This document shows, one piece after another, positions 24,655 to 33,286 of a stretch of 34,699 nt of DNA. The translations under genes and the position numbers were made by a program. Under the pieces are notes generated by a model. That model was not told where the DNA came from, made no database searches, and was given only the letters and a program-made list of their open reading frames with translations. The first letter of the stretch is position 1; the number at the start of each line of letters is the position of its first letter. This stretch comes from Patescibacteria group bacterium (GTDB lineage: Bacteria > Patescibacteriota > Gracilibacteria > Peribacterales > Peribacteraceae), in assembly GCA_018818235.1 (NCBI GenBank), contig JAHISE010000067.1:1-34699 (forward strand), given 5' to 3'.

Positions 24655-24999
24655 TTGTATAGAAATAATGATCTACCTTCCTCGTGGGTCGTATTATTGA
24701 ACCTTCCTTTTTCTCTATTTTATTGTATAATATATTTAGTGAATGTAATACCAACACCGGAAAATATAATCCCCGCTTCCGAAGTCTCTACAGGTGCTGC
24801 TGAGCAAATAGCAGCTGACAAGGCACCGGTAATTTCTCAGGTTTCGCCCGGACTGGAAGTACTTAAACAATCAATCGGACCAACTATTGCTCCGGTTCTA
24901 ACAATTGCAGGGATTGCATATATTACATATCTGGGAATTAAAACAATAATCACGGGGAAGAAGCCTTTTGGGAAAGGGTCAACAACAATGGTTGCTTAG
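24655..24999 (+). CDS. Hypothetical small membrane protein (start uncertain, perhaps near 24740)
   Basis: C-terminal LTIAGIAYITYLGIKTII helix. Confidence 0.4.
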   Translation: MYRNNDLPSSWVVLLNLPFSLFYCIIYLVNVIPTPENIIPASEVSTGAAEQIAADKAPVISQVSPGLEVLKQSIGPTIAPVLTIAGIAYITYLGIKTIITGKKPFGKGSTTMVA

Positions 25000-25146
25000 A
25001 TCCTTGGCCAACCTTCGCTGCTGGTTGGCTTGCCACGATCAATCACGACTGACGTGGCCTGCCAACCGAAGCCAGGAGGTGGTCGTAAAATTGGTCAACC
25101 TTCGCTCGCTGTGGCGAGGCTATGGTTTACAACCTCCTGCGGAGGT

Positions 25147-25223
25147 TGGTGGACGATACTGGATTCGAACCAGTGACCTTACGGATGTGAACCGTACGCT
25201 CTAACCAACTGAGCTAATCGTCC
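25147..25223 (-). tRNA. tRNA-Val(CAC) with encoded CCA
   Basis: GGACGATTAGCTCAGTTGGTTAGAGCGTACGGTTCACATCCGTAAGGTCACTGGTTCGAATCCAGTATCGTCCACCA; full cloverleaf, anticodon loop TTCACAT. Confidence 0.95.
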
Positions 25224-25473
25224 ATTATGTTGAGTGCATTGTACCAATAACTACTGAGTATAACTAAAAATATTGGAATTTCATGATTATTTGTCGTTCA
25301 ATAATACAGAATACTTTTGCACAAATGTATTTGTGATGTAGATATTTATGCACCCTTAACATGTAAGGCAATTCCGGAATTGCTTTACTGGTTTTTTAGA
25401 CAAGTCAAAGACCCTGACGTCGTATAGATCCTCGATCTTCCAGATCGAAGAAGAAACCTACCTTGTATCCTTT

Positions 25474-25612
25474 TATACTCCTTCGCCTAAATAGTTCCGA
25501 TTCTTGAGGACTCATTAATTATTAACAAATCTATTTCTAATGGCTATGGAGTACGAGATTGCATAACAAAAGCACAGTGAATTTTTCGGAATTATTAACT
25601 AAAAGCAGTATA
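25474..25612. mobile_element. 139-bp MITE-like element, copy 1
   Basis: TATACTCCTTCGCCTAAATAGTTCCGA ... TCGGAATTATTAACTAAAAGCAGTATA. Confidence 0.85.
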
Positions 25613-25820
25613 TCAAGGGCGTTAGGGGTGGTTTTGAATTTAAAACACTGTTGATTTTTGGCTTAAATTAGAGCCTTTAGGGATCACTAGTCGCTTGCCT
25701 GCCGACCGTCTTGTCGGCCATAGCCCAGCCTGCCGACCATAGCCCAGAGGCGACGGCTGGAGGCGACGACTGAAGCCCAAGAGGCGAAGGTTGGTCACTA
25801 GTCGAATGTCGAATGTCATC

Positions 25821-26435
25821 TCAAACCCCAATCACATGCCTCTTCTTTACTTCCTCCTGAATAAACTCGGGGTCACTTCCCAACCTACTACCTTCCGGTT
25901 CAACTTGTCCCATATATTTGCTATTTGGTTTTTTGTTGTAAGGAGTCTGCGCCGGACTTGTCATCTGTTCAAAAGAAATCTGACAAACTCGCATCCCTGA
26001 ATAAAGCGCAACCGGCATTGTATTTAAGTTACTGATTTCGAGTGTGATTGTTCCGCTAAATCCGGGATCAACGAACCCTGCAGTTGAGTGGACAATGATT
26101 CCCAGACGTCCCAATGAACTTCTGCCTTCCACACGTACAACCAAATCATCGGGGACTGTAATTTTTTCCTGAGTAACCCCAAGAAAGAACTCACCGGGTT
26201 GCACTATAAATGGCTCCCCGTCTGCAACTTCTATGGTTCTGATGTTATCGGTTAGAGTTTCTGACTTTCTTGGATCCAGAAGTGAGGCTTTGGAATTATC
26301 GTAAAGCTTAAAGATGTTTCCAAGATGCAAATCCATAGAACTTGCATGGATGTGGTACGAACTCGGATCACAGTTTTCTATTTTTACGTGACCTGAGGTG
26401 ATGGCTCGGCGGATGTCGATGTCGGAGAGGATCAT
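25821..26435 (-). CDS. dcd: dCTP deaminase
   Basis: SSMDLHLGNIFKLY, EFFLGVTQEKITVPDDLVVRVEGRSSLGRLGIIVHSTAGFVDPGFSGTITLEISN. Confidence 0.92.
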   Translation of the reverse strand: MILSDIDIRRAITSGHVKIENCDPSSYHIHASSMDLHLGNIFKLYDNSKASLLDPRKSETLTDNIRTIEVADGEPFIVQPGEFFLGVTQEKITVPDDLVVRVEGRSSLGRLGIIVHSTAGFVDPGFSGTITLEISNLNTMPVALYSGMRVCQISFEQMTSPAQTPYNKKPNSKYMGQVEPEGSRLGSDPEFIQEEVKKRHVIGV

Positions 26436-26463
26436 GATGTGAGAGTATCATAAATAATATAAA

Positions 26464-26620
26464 AAATCCCAAATCCCAAAACACAAATCACAAAGAAATC
26501 CCAAATCCCAAAACACAAATCACAAAGAAATCCCAAATCCCAAAACACAAATCATAAAGAAATCCCAAATCCCAAAACACAAATCACAAAGAAATCCCAA
26601 ATCCCAAAACACAAATCCCA
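26464..26620. repeat. Higher-order tandem repeat, 32-bp units built from AAATCCC-type heptamers
   Basis: (aaatccc aaatccc aaaacac aaatcac aaag) repeated about 5 times. Confidence 0.92.
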
Positions 26621-26628
26621 AATGCCAT

Positions 26629-26985
26629 TTATTGTGTAAGCTTTAATATTATTGAACTTAGAATTCGTAATAATTGATTTGCCTCATCCTTTAAATAAGT
26701 CTGTTCCTTTTGTAGCTCAGTATTGTTTCCGGCATCTATAAGATCTAACCAATGAATACTTTCTTTAGCTTCTTTTCTTGAAATTCGCATATGCATTATT
26801 CGATCCTTTTTACCCAGTGCCTCATCCGCCTCAATAAAATTTGCTCCAATAGATCCTGAAGAACGAATAAGTTGTTTAGTGTATTCGGTGTTGGAAATTG
26901 AGTATGGGATTTTTTCTGTAAAGAATTTAACTTTGCGTGCAAATTGCCTAGAGCGCTGCTCAAAATCAAATGGTTTATCAGTCAT
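26629..26985 (-). CDS. Four-helix-bundle protein (S23/IVP-like)
   Basis: FEQRSRQFARKVKFFTEKIPYSISNTEYTKQLIRSSGSIGANFIEADEALGKKDRIMHMRISRKEAKESIHWLDLI. Confidence 0.9.
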   Translation of the reverse strand: MTDKPFDFEQRSRQFARKVKFFTEKIPYSISNTEYTKQLIRSSGSIGANFIEADEALGKKDRIMHMRISRKEAKESIHWLDLIDAGNNTELQKEQTYLKDEANQLLRILSSIILKLTQ

Positions 26986-27044
26986 AAGGTGAACCAGTAT
27001 ACACCATTATTGTGAATATCAAGTATTTTCTATTAATAACAATC

Positions 27045-27146
27045 TTGGGATTTGGGATTTGTATTTTGGGATTTCGTTGTGTTTTGGGATTTGTGTTTTG
27101 GGATTTCGTTGTGTTTTGTGATTTGTTTTTTGAGATTTGGGATTTC
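27045..27146. repeat. GGGATTT-type heptamer array, inverted relative to 26464-26620
   Basis: cttgggatttgggatttgtattttgggatttcgttgtgttttgggatttgtg... Confidence 0.88.
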
Positions 27147-27256
27147 TTAAATGGGTCCCTGCATTTTGGCATTGATCCGTGATTTGTATTCTTACCTACA
27201 AAAACCTCACCTATTCCATTGCCCTACCCCCAAATTTCCATAAAATACCTGCGTCC

Positions 27257-29005
27257 ATGTCATCTGCAACCGATGTAAATCGCCTGGCCACAAAAAGCTC
27301 TAATGACAAGATAGTCGGAGGAGATGGATCAAGCCTGATGGGAGATTATGAGCGGGAACTGCAGTGTAAATTTTTGAATGATAAATGTATGGAGAGATTG
27401 ACCGGCATAATGCAGGCTTCACCTTTATATACGGAAAAAGATCTGGATCTGGAAAGGCGCGGACTTAAAATGTTCGAAGAAAAAATGCAAACCGAAGAGC
27501 TTAAACAGAGTTACGAAAATACTCCCGCTCTTAAGAGCGAATTGGACGCAGCAGAACAGGAATTTAACAGACAAATGGGAAGGGCCAGAGCAAATAACTG
27601 GATAACCGACAATACTTTAAAATACTGGACCAATAAGCTTTCATCAAAAAATTATCACTGGTCACAGAAGGTTCAATTCATATATGACAAATTGCCTCAC
27701 TTGGTAAGCAATTGGGAGAAAATGACCAATGATATTAAAAAGATCAAAGATGAAATTAAAAAAGATCCGACTCTGAAGAATATTCCTGCAGTAAATATTG
27801 TTGAAACCGGAAAAGGACTTAAGAAATTCACTGACTGGCGTAATGCAATCAGTGAAGCACTGGGGATAATAGAAGCTACCAAGCGCGGAAGAACTGAACT
27901 GTTCAAGGAAGCCAAACAAATATTAAGCTCAGCCGTAAAAAAAGATGTGCTTTCTTCGCATAAAGTCGGAGAATGGCTGCATCGCATATTCGAAAGTAAT
28001 GCACCAGTCGAATTGATCCGCAAATTTGTTCAGGGATCTGATGATAAATCTTTGAAGGGCTTGATAGGACGATGGACAATGGTAAGAGAAAGATATGACA
28101 AAATAGAAATTAAAAGAGTGAAGGTTGGCACCCCACGCAGTTTTAGTTTTGTAAAAACGGAAAAATTCCTTGATTGGCACTACTCCAAACGCCTTGCCTA
28201 TGTGGAAGAAGCTGAAAAAAGATTTACAGACATAGAAAAGGAAAATCCACTGATACTTGATATCAGGCGCGAACTTGATTGCGAAGACTGGGCAACAGCC
28301 GCGCACCTTATCGGCAAGGCAGAAAATGAATTGGTTTCGGAAAAAGACAAGGAAAAGCTCAAATCACTGAAGAGATATCTGAAAGAACATCAAACAACAG
28401 GAATATCTGGCTCGGCAACATTCGAAGAAGAAGGTGAAGATCCTCACGCAGAATTGGAGCGTCTGCTTTCCATTCTGCCAAGTTCATTACAGTCCCTTTA
28501 TCGTAAATCAATTCACGCAGGTAAGTTTAAGTGTCTTTCCTCCATAATGTACAACCGTGTCTGGTGTCACGAAAAAGGACGAGTACTTGATGATAATAAA
28601 GAAGAAGAAATGCGTCAACATGCAACCGAAGATACAAGAACCAGATTGGAAGAAGGCGATAACAAGGATCAACACGTTGCCACCGACGTAGACAGTTACA
28701 AAGAACCATCCATACGCTCCTACTCGTACACGGGTATCAACAAATCACAGACGTTGTTCGTAAGTTCCACGGGTCATGATGCACTTGTCGCAAAAATGCA
28801 TCAGGAGGACAGTTACCTTTTCCGCTATTGGACTACACTGATACCCGACGGAGTGGATTATGGAACTCACTCTTATGTGGTTAATAACATTAATTACAAA
28901 ATTAAAAGCTGTTTGCGTAAAATTGAATCTCCAAAAGCATCGGTTGCAAGCAAGCCATCCCCTTCTAAATCTGCAGGGGCAACTTCATACGCAATGTCTT
29001 CATAA
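27257..29005 (+). CDS. Hypothetical charged, helical protein
   Basis: Long ORF (ORF-track start 27179); internal ATG preferred; no recognised domain. Confidence 0.7.
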   Translation: MSSATDVNRLATKSSNDKIVGGDGSSLMGDYERELQCKFLNDKCMERLTGIMQASPLYTEKDLDLERRGLKMFEEKMQTEELKQSYENTPALKSELDAAEQEFNRQMGRARANNWITDNTLKYWTNKLSSKNYHWSQKVQFIYDKLPHLVSNWEKMTNDIKKIKDEIKKDPTLKNIPAVNIVETGKGLKKFTDWRNAISEALGIIEATKRGRTELFKEAKQILSSAVKKDVLSSHKVGEWLHRIFESNAPVELIRKFVQGSDDKSLKGLIGRWTMVRERYDKIEIKRVKVGTPRSFSFVKTEKFLDWHYSKRLAYVEEAEKRFTDIEKENPLILDIRRELDCEDWATAAHLIGKAENELVSEKDKEKLKSLKRYLKEHQTTGISGSATFEEEGEDPHAELERLLSILPSSLQSLYRKSIHAGKFKCLSSIMYNRVWCHEKGRVLDDNKEEEMRQHATEDTRTRLEEGDNKDQHVATDVDSYKEPSIRSYSYTGINKSQTLFVSSTGHDALVAKMHQEDSYLFRYWTTLIPDGVDYGTHSYVVNNINYKIKSCLRKIESPKASVASKPSPSKSAGATSYAMSS

Positions 29006-29084
29006 TTGAAATAAGACACCTATTTGCTTGAAAATATCACAGATTTGTACAAAAATGCCACCAACAAATTTCCCCATTCCGATA

Positions 29085-29690
29085 ATGAAAAGATTATTAT
29101 TGATTTCCACCGTTTTCCTTACTGCTTGTGCATCAATTACCGATGGCAGTCCTGATGCAGAAAACAATCATGCATCCATCCCACTTAAAGAGCGCTTGGT
29201 TAATCCTCTTTTTGCCGAGCAATACTCAAAGGCTATGACCGAAAGACTCACAGAACTTGTTATTGATAAAGATCCGATTATTGAAGATGAAAAAAAGGCG
29301 AGGTACGTGGAAGACACAAAAAGATATTGGATGGATATTGATCGCAAGTCACGCAAGCTACAGCAGCAAGGATTAACCGGTCAATTTGTAGGCGATAAAG
29401 AGTATGTGATAGGTGAAGCACTTTTGATTAATAACATATTATTTCTCGGTACAAAATTCGAAACTGACCCAGGACCTGAACTTCATATATTTTTGTCAGA
29501 AGTTCTGGATCCGCGTGACCTTGAGGAGTTCCCCGATCCCAGCTTTGTTGATCTTGGGGCTTTGCAATCCCCTTACGGAGCTCAGCGTTATGGCATTCCT
29601 GTCGTAACTAATATTGATGCATTAAGAACTGTTATACTTTGGGATAATCAGCTAAAGAGGTTGTATGGGTTTGCACAGTTAAGCAAGTAA
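29085..29690 (+). CDS. Putative lipoprotein
   Basis: MKRLLLISTVFLTACAS lipobox; start revised from 29028. Confidence 0.65.
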   Translation: MKRLLLISTVFLTACASITDGSPDAENNHASIPLKERLVNPLFAEQYSKAMTERLTELVIDKDPIIEDEKKARYVEDTKRYWMDIDRKSRKLQQQGLTGQFVGDKEYVIGEALLINNILFLGTKFETDPGPELHIFLSEVLDPRDLEEFPDPSFVDLGALQSPYGAQRYGIPVVTNIDALRTVILWDNQLKRLYGFAQLSK

Positions 29691-29767
29691 TAACAATCGA
29701 CACGGTCCTGCGGGACCTTTCGACAGTCAACTATCAACACAGTAATATTTATGCTACACAGAATCAA

Positions 29768-29872
29768 AATGTCGAATGTCGAATGTCGAATGTCGAATGT
29801 CGAATGTCGAATGTCGAATGTCGAATGTCGAATGTCGAATGTCGAATGTCGAATGTCGAATGTCGAATGTCG
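29768..29872. repeat. Perfect heptamer array, AATGTCG x 15
   Basis: 15 identical units ending 2 bp before the dsbA-like stop codon. Confidence 0.97.
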
Positions 29873-29874
29873 AT

Positions 29875-30459
29875 TCACAATCTCTGCTGAAACTTCTTTA
29901 GCTCCTCATCTATCGCCGCCTTTAAAGTGTCATACCCCACCTGAACCTTTTTACCATTAACAAAAAAGGTTGGTGTACCTGCGACGTCCAGTCCCCTACC
30001 TTCTTCGTAATCTGCAAGAACAACTTTACGTTTAGCATGAGACTTCCAACATCTTTCGAATTGCTCAACATTTAAACCTAGTTGATCTGCCCAACTTAAA
30101 AGTGAGTCGTAACTCAGCTCATTCTGATTCTCGAAAGCCAAATCCACAAATTCCCAGAACTTCCCCTGATCAGATGCGCACTCAGAGGACTCCGCAGCAT
30201 CCATTGCGAACCTGTGGATGGCTCTTAGAGGAAAGTGTTTGAATTCAAATCTTACTTCGTTACTAAATTCCTCCATAATCGGTCCTACTACTCCCTTGTG
30301 AACAGATGAGCATGCAGGACATTCAAAATCCGAGTATTCCTTTATTACAACGACCCCATTGGGGTTGCCTTTTGGGGGTCTGCTGGATTCAGGGGGGATG
30401 CCTCCCGTGCAAGAAACCAGGATTATTGATAAAATTGAGAGAGATATTAAGCGTTTCAT
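29875..30459 (-). CDS. DsbA-family thioredoxin-fold lipoprotein
   Basis: MKRLISLSILSIILVSC lipobox; VVVIKEYSDFECPACSSVH; FKHFPL; VAGTPTFFVNGK; start revised from 30519. Confidence 0.9.
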   Translation of the reverse strand: MKRLISLSILSIILVSCTGGIPPESSRPPKGNPNGVVVIKEYSDFECPACSSVHKGVVGPIMEEFSNEVRFEFKHFPLRAIHRFAMDAAESSECASDQGKFWEFVDLAFENQNELSYDSLLSWADQLGLNVEQFERCWKSHAKRKVVLADYEEGRGLDVAGTPTFFVNGKKVQVGYDTLKAAIDEELKKFQQRL

Positions 30460-30618
30460 GTGGTTAGGATGACAGAGAGCCCTGCTTTTGGCAATTTGCA
30501 ATTGGCAATTGGCTATCAATTGCTGCCAAACGTAGCCAATATGCTAATATGCTAATATCCCAATTAGCTAATTGCTTTTTATGCACAAAGATTTAGATTA
30601 TGTATAATCTATATCTCT

Positions 30619-32112
30619 ATGTCCCTCTACAGAAAGTACCGGCCCCAGACCTTTGCCGAAGTAGTAGGACAGGATGCTGTTGTATCTACTTTAGAGCAAG
30701 CTGCAGAGCAGGATAAGCTTTCACATGCATTCTTGTTCTCCGGAAGCAGAGGAACAGGAAAGACATCAATCGCGCGCATACTTGCAAAACTGATAATGGC
30801 TGAGGGTGTTGAGGATGAAACGATAAAAAAACAGATTATAAATGGAGTCACGGAGGGAAATATTGTGGACCTTCTGGAAATTGATGCCGCAAGTAATCGT
30901 GGGATTGATGATGTTCGTGATCTTATAGAAAAGATTCAGTTCTCCCCCGTCGTTTCGAAGGCAAAAGTTTATATAATTGATGAGGTGCACATGCTTACAA
31001 AGGAAGCATTTAATGCACTGCTCAAAACTCTGGAAGAACCTCCTGATTACGCATACTTTATACTTGCTACAACGGAACTGAGTAAAATCCCTTCTACAAT
31101 CCAATCGCGCTGTCAGTGTTTTTCTTTTAGAACCATTCCGGAGGAAGACATAATAAGGAGGCTGCAGTTAATTGCTGATCAGGAACATATTAAAGTTGAG
31201 CGGGAAGCACTAAGGATCATTGCTCACCACGGGCAAGGTAGCATGCGTGATGCAATCTCCATGCTTGATCAGATGCGGTCCTTGCCAAATGTAACTCTGG
31301 ATGATGTTGAACAACGAATGGGTAAGACAGGCAGCGAATATCTGGAACCGCTTTTCGAAGCTATTGATAATGAGGATAAAAAAACAATCATTTCGATAGT
31401 TCAGAAAATTGAAGAGACCGGAATAGCATTGGATGTTTTTGTAAGAATGTTACTTACAACAGTCAGAAGTATGTTGCATGAAGCGATAGAAAAGAATCAG
31501 GAAACAGATTATCTAAGAAGCATTCTTGATACTCTTTTGCAGGCAATAAGAGATGTAAGAATCTCCCCTTTGCCGGGTCTTGTTCTGGAATCGGCTTTGA
31601 TTTCGCTATGCAGTACGGAAGAAGAATCGGGGAAAAAGGCAACACTCAATAAACCTTCTAAAGAAGACAAGAAAGCTGCGAAAAAAGAGGCGAAAGTACA
31701 GGTAAAAGCCAAAATTATTGAAGATAATATTGAAGCTAAACAAATAGAAACAAAATTGGAGGATGAAGAAATCAAAGAGGCACAAGTGGAAGCAGTTGAG
31801 CTTTCTAAAGAAAAAGTATCCGAGTTGTGGCCTCAGGTTATAGAAGAAATAGCCAAATCCTCTGTAAAACTTTCCTTAAAGGACGGTAGTCTTGTGAATG
31901 TGAATGAGAAATTGTTAACACTTGGCTTTTCTTCTTCATTCCATAAGGATAAAGTGGCGCATCCGGAGGCAAGCCGCGCAGTTGAAGAAGCTATGAAAAA
32001 GATACTAAAGAGATCACTGAAAATAGAATGTATTATTGGCGATGGTCATCAGGAAAATACAACTCCGGAACCCGATGTGGATTTGGCGGAAGCGGCGGCG
32101 GAGATATTTTAG
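30619..32112 (+). CDS. dnaX: DNA polymerase III subunit gamma/tau
   Basis: MSLYRKYRPQTFAEVVGQDAVVSTLEQA, FSGSRGTGKTSIARILAK, EIDAASNRGIDDVRDLIEK, YIIDEVHMLTKEAFNALLKTLEEPP. Confidence 0.95.
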   Translation: MSLYRKYRPQTFAEVVGQDAVVSTLEQAAEQDKLSHAFLFSGSRGTGKTSIARILAKLIMAEGVEDETIKKQIINGVTEGNIVDLLEIDAASNRGIDDVRDLIEKIQFSPVVSKAKVYIIDEVHMLTKEAFNALLKTLEEPPDYAYFILATTELSKIPSTIQSRCQCFSFRTIPEEDIIRRLQLIADQEHIKVEREALRIIAHHGQGSMRDAISMLDQMRSLPNVTLDDVEQRMGKTGSEYLEPLFEAIDNEDKKTIISIVQKIEETGIALDVFVRMLLTTVRSMLHEAIEKNQETDYLRSILDTLLQAIRDVRISPLPGLVLESALISLCSTEEESGKKATLNKPSKEDKKAAKKEAKVQVKAKIIEDNIEAKQIETKLEDEEIKEAQVEAVELSKEKVSELWPQVIEEIAKSSVKLSLKDGSLVNVNEKLLTLGFSSSFHKDKVAHPEASRAVEEAMKKILKRSLKIECIIGDGHQENTTPEPDVDLAEAAAEIF

Positions 32113-32113
32113 C

Positions 32114-32506
32114 GACCTCACCCCCTGGCCCCCTCTCCTCCCACATAAGTGAGCATCATAGTTACTTGTTGTATACTCCTTCGCCTAAATAATTCCGGTT
32201 CTTGAGGACTCATTAATTATTAACAAATCTATTTCTAATGGCTATGGAGTACGAGATTGCATAATAAAAGCACAGTGAATTTTTCGGAATTATTAACTAA
32301 AAGCAGTATATATATACTTTAAAACATAGAGGAAAGGGGAACTCCGCAAATGAATGTTTTTTAATTACATTTGCAATTCAATGAAATTAAATTTATTCCT
32401 TTAATACGGGCTCCCCCCTCTCCTGTGAGTATCCAAAAATCTCAAACAGCATAAAATTTACTCGAAGCCCTTGTTGGGGCAGGAGAGGGGGCCAGGGGGT
32501 GAGGTC
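32114..32506. repeat. GC-rich long inverted repeat, copy D, interrupted by MITE copy 2
   Basis: GACCTCACCCCCTGGCCCCCTCTCCTCCCAC ... GGCAGGAGAGGGGGCCAGGGGGTGAGGTC. Confidence 0.88.
32172..32310. mobile_element. 139-bp MITE-like element, copy 2
   Basis: Nearly identical to 25474-25612. Confidence 0.88.
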
Positions 32507-32555
32507 GATTGAAGAAGACTAGCCAATAAGCCAATAAGCCAATATGCTAACTCCC

Positions 32556-33131
32556 ATGCACCCCTCAGAATCAAAACAACAACTCAGGGAATCCATAATC
32601 GAACGCCTTGCCCACATGTCAGAAAAAGATCGCGCAGACGAAAGTAGATCCATATGCAGAAGACTTAAAGAGAATATCCCCGAAGGATCCGGTGTTTGTG
32701 TTTATTCCGCATTAAAAAAGACTGAGCCTGACCTTACAATGCTTATAGAAAAGCTATTAAAGAGAGGAGACAAAGTATATTTTCCATTTTTTGAAGGTGA
32801 CCACTTTATATTCAAACGTGCTATGAATCTAGATGAACTTAAACCGGGCAAATTAAAAATACTTGAGCCTCCGGCAGACTCTGAACTTGCAGATCCGAAG
32901 GAAATCGACTTTGTTCTTGTGCCGGGTCGCGCTTTTGACCGAAATGGAAACCGCTTGGGCAGAGGAAACGGAGGTTATGACTATTGGATAGCAGATCAGA
33001 GGATGGCCAATCCCAAAACTGCAATGTGGGGCGTTGCTTTTGAGTGTCAGATTGTAAATGAAGTGCCGGTGGAAGAGCATGATCGGAGAGTGGACGGGGT
33101 GGTTACTGCTAGAACGTTGTTAAGTTGCTAA
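32556..33131 (+). CDS. 5-formyltetrahydrofolate cyclo-ligase
   Basis: FVLVPGRAFDRNGNRLGRGNGGYDYWI, GVAFECQIVNEVPVEEHDRRVDGVVT; start revised from 32544. Confidence 0.9.
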   Translation: MHPSESKQQLRESIIERLAHMSEKDRADESRSICRRLKENIPEGSGVCVYSALKKTEPDLTMLIEKLLKRGDKVYFPFFEGDHFIFKRAMNLDELKPGKLKILEPPADSELADPKEIDFVLVPGRAFDRNGNRLGRGNGGYDYWIADQRMANPKTAMWGVAFECQIVNEVPVEEHDRRVDGVVTARTLLSC

Positions 33132-33286
33132 GTTGCTACATTGGACAGCATGCAACATAAACGTAGCAACGTAGCAACGTATCAACAAATAACATAACAA
33201 AACAATAATTTATTTGCCACACAATCAAATCAGTATTAATCTGGACACCTATGATCACCCCGACAATTTCTTCACCCAAAATTGCC

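Noticed and set aside
24968-25204. 78-aa ORF ending RYWIRTSDLTDVNRTL
   Set aside because: This is the antisense translation of tRNA-Val, a common spurious ORF.
26464-26620. CRISPR-like regularly repeated sequence
   Set aside because: Units are directly tandem and built from heptamers, with no unique spacers and no cas genes; it is a higher-order tandem repeat.
26629-26985. Diversity-generating retroelement (Avd-like protein)
   Set aside because: No reverse transcriptase, template repeat or variable repeat is visible nearby, so a DGR call is not supported.
26978-27172. 64-aa minus-strand ORF rich in SQN/NPK repeats
   Set aside because: It is a translation of the GGGATTT-type array.
29648-29960. 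ORFs encoding (MSNVECR)n and (RHSTFDI)n
   Set aside because: They arise from the six-frame-open AATGTCG array and have no independent coding evidence.
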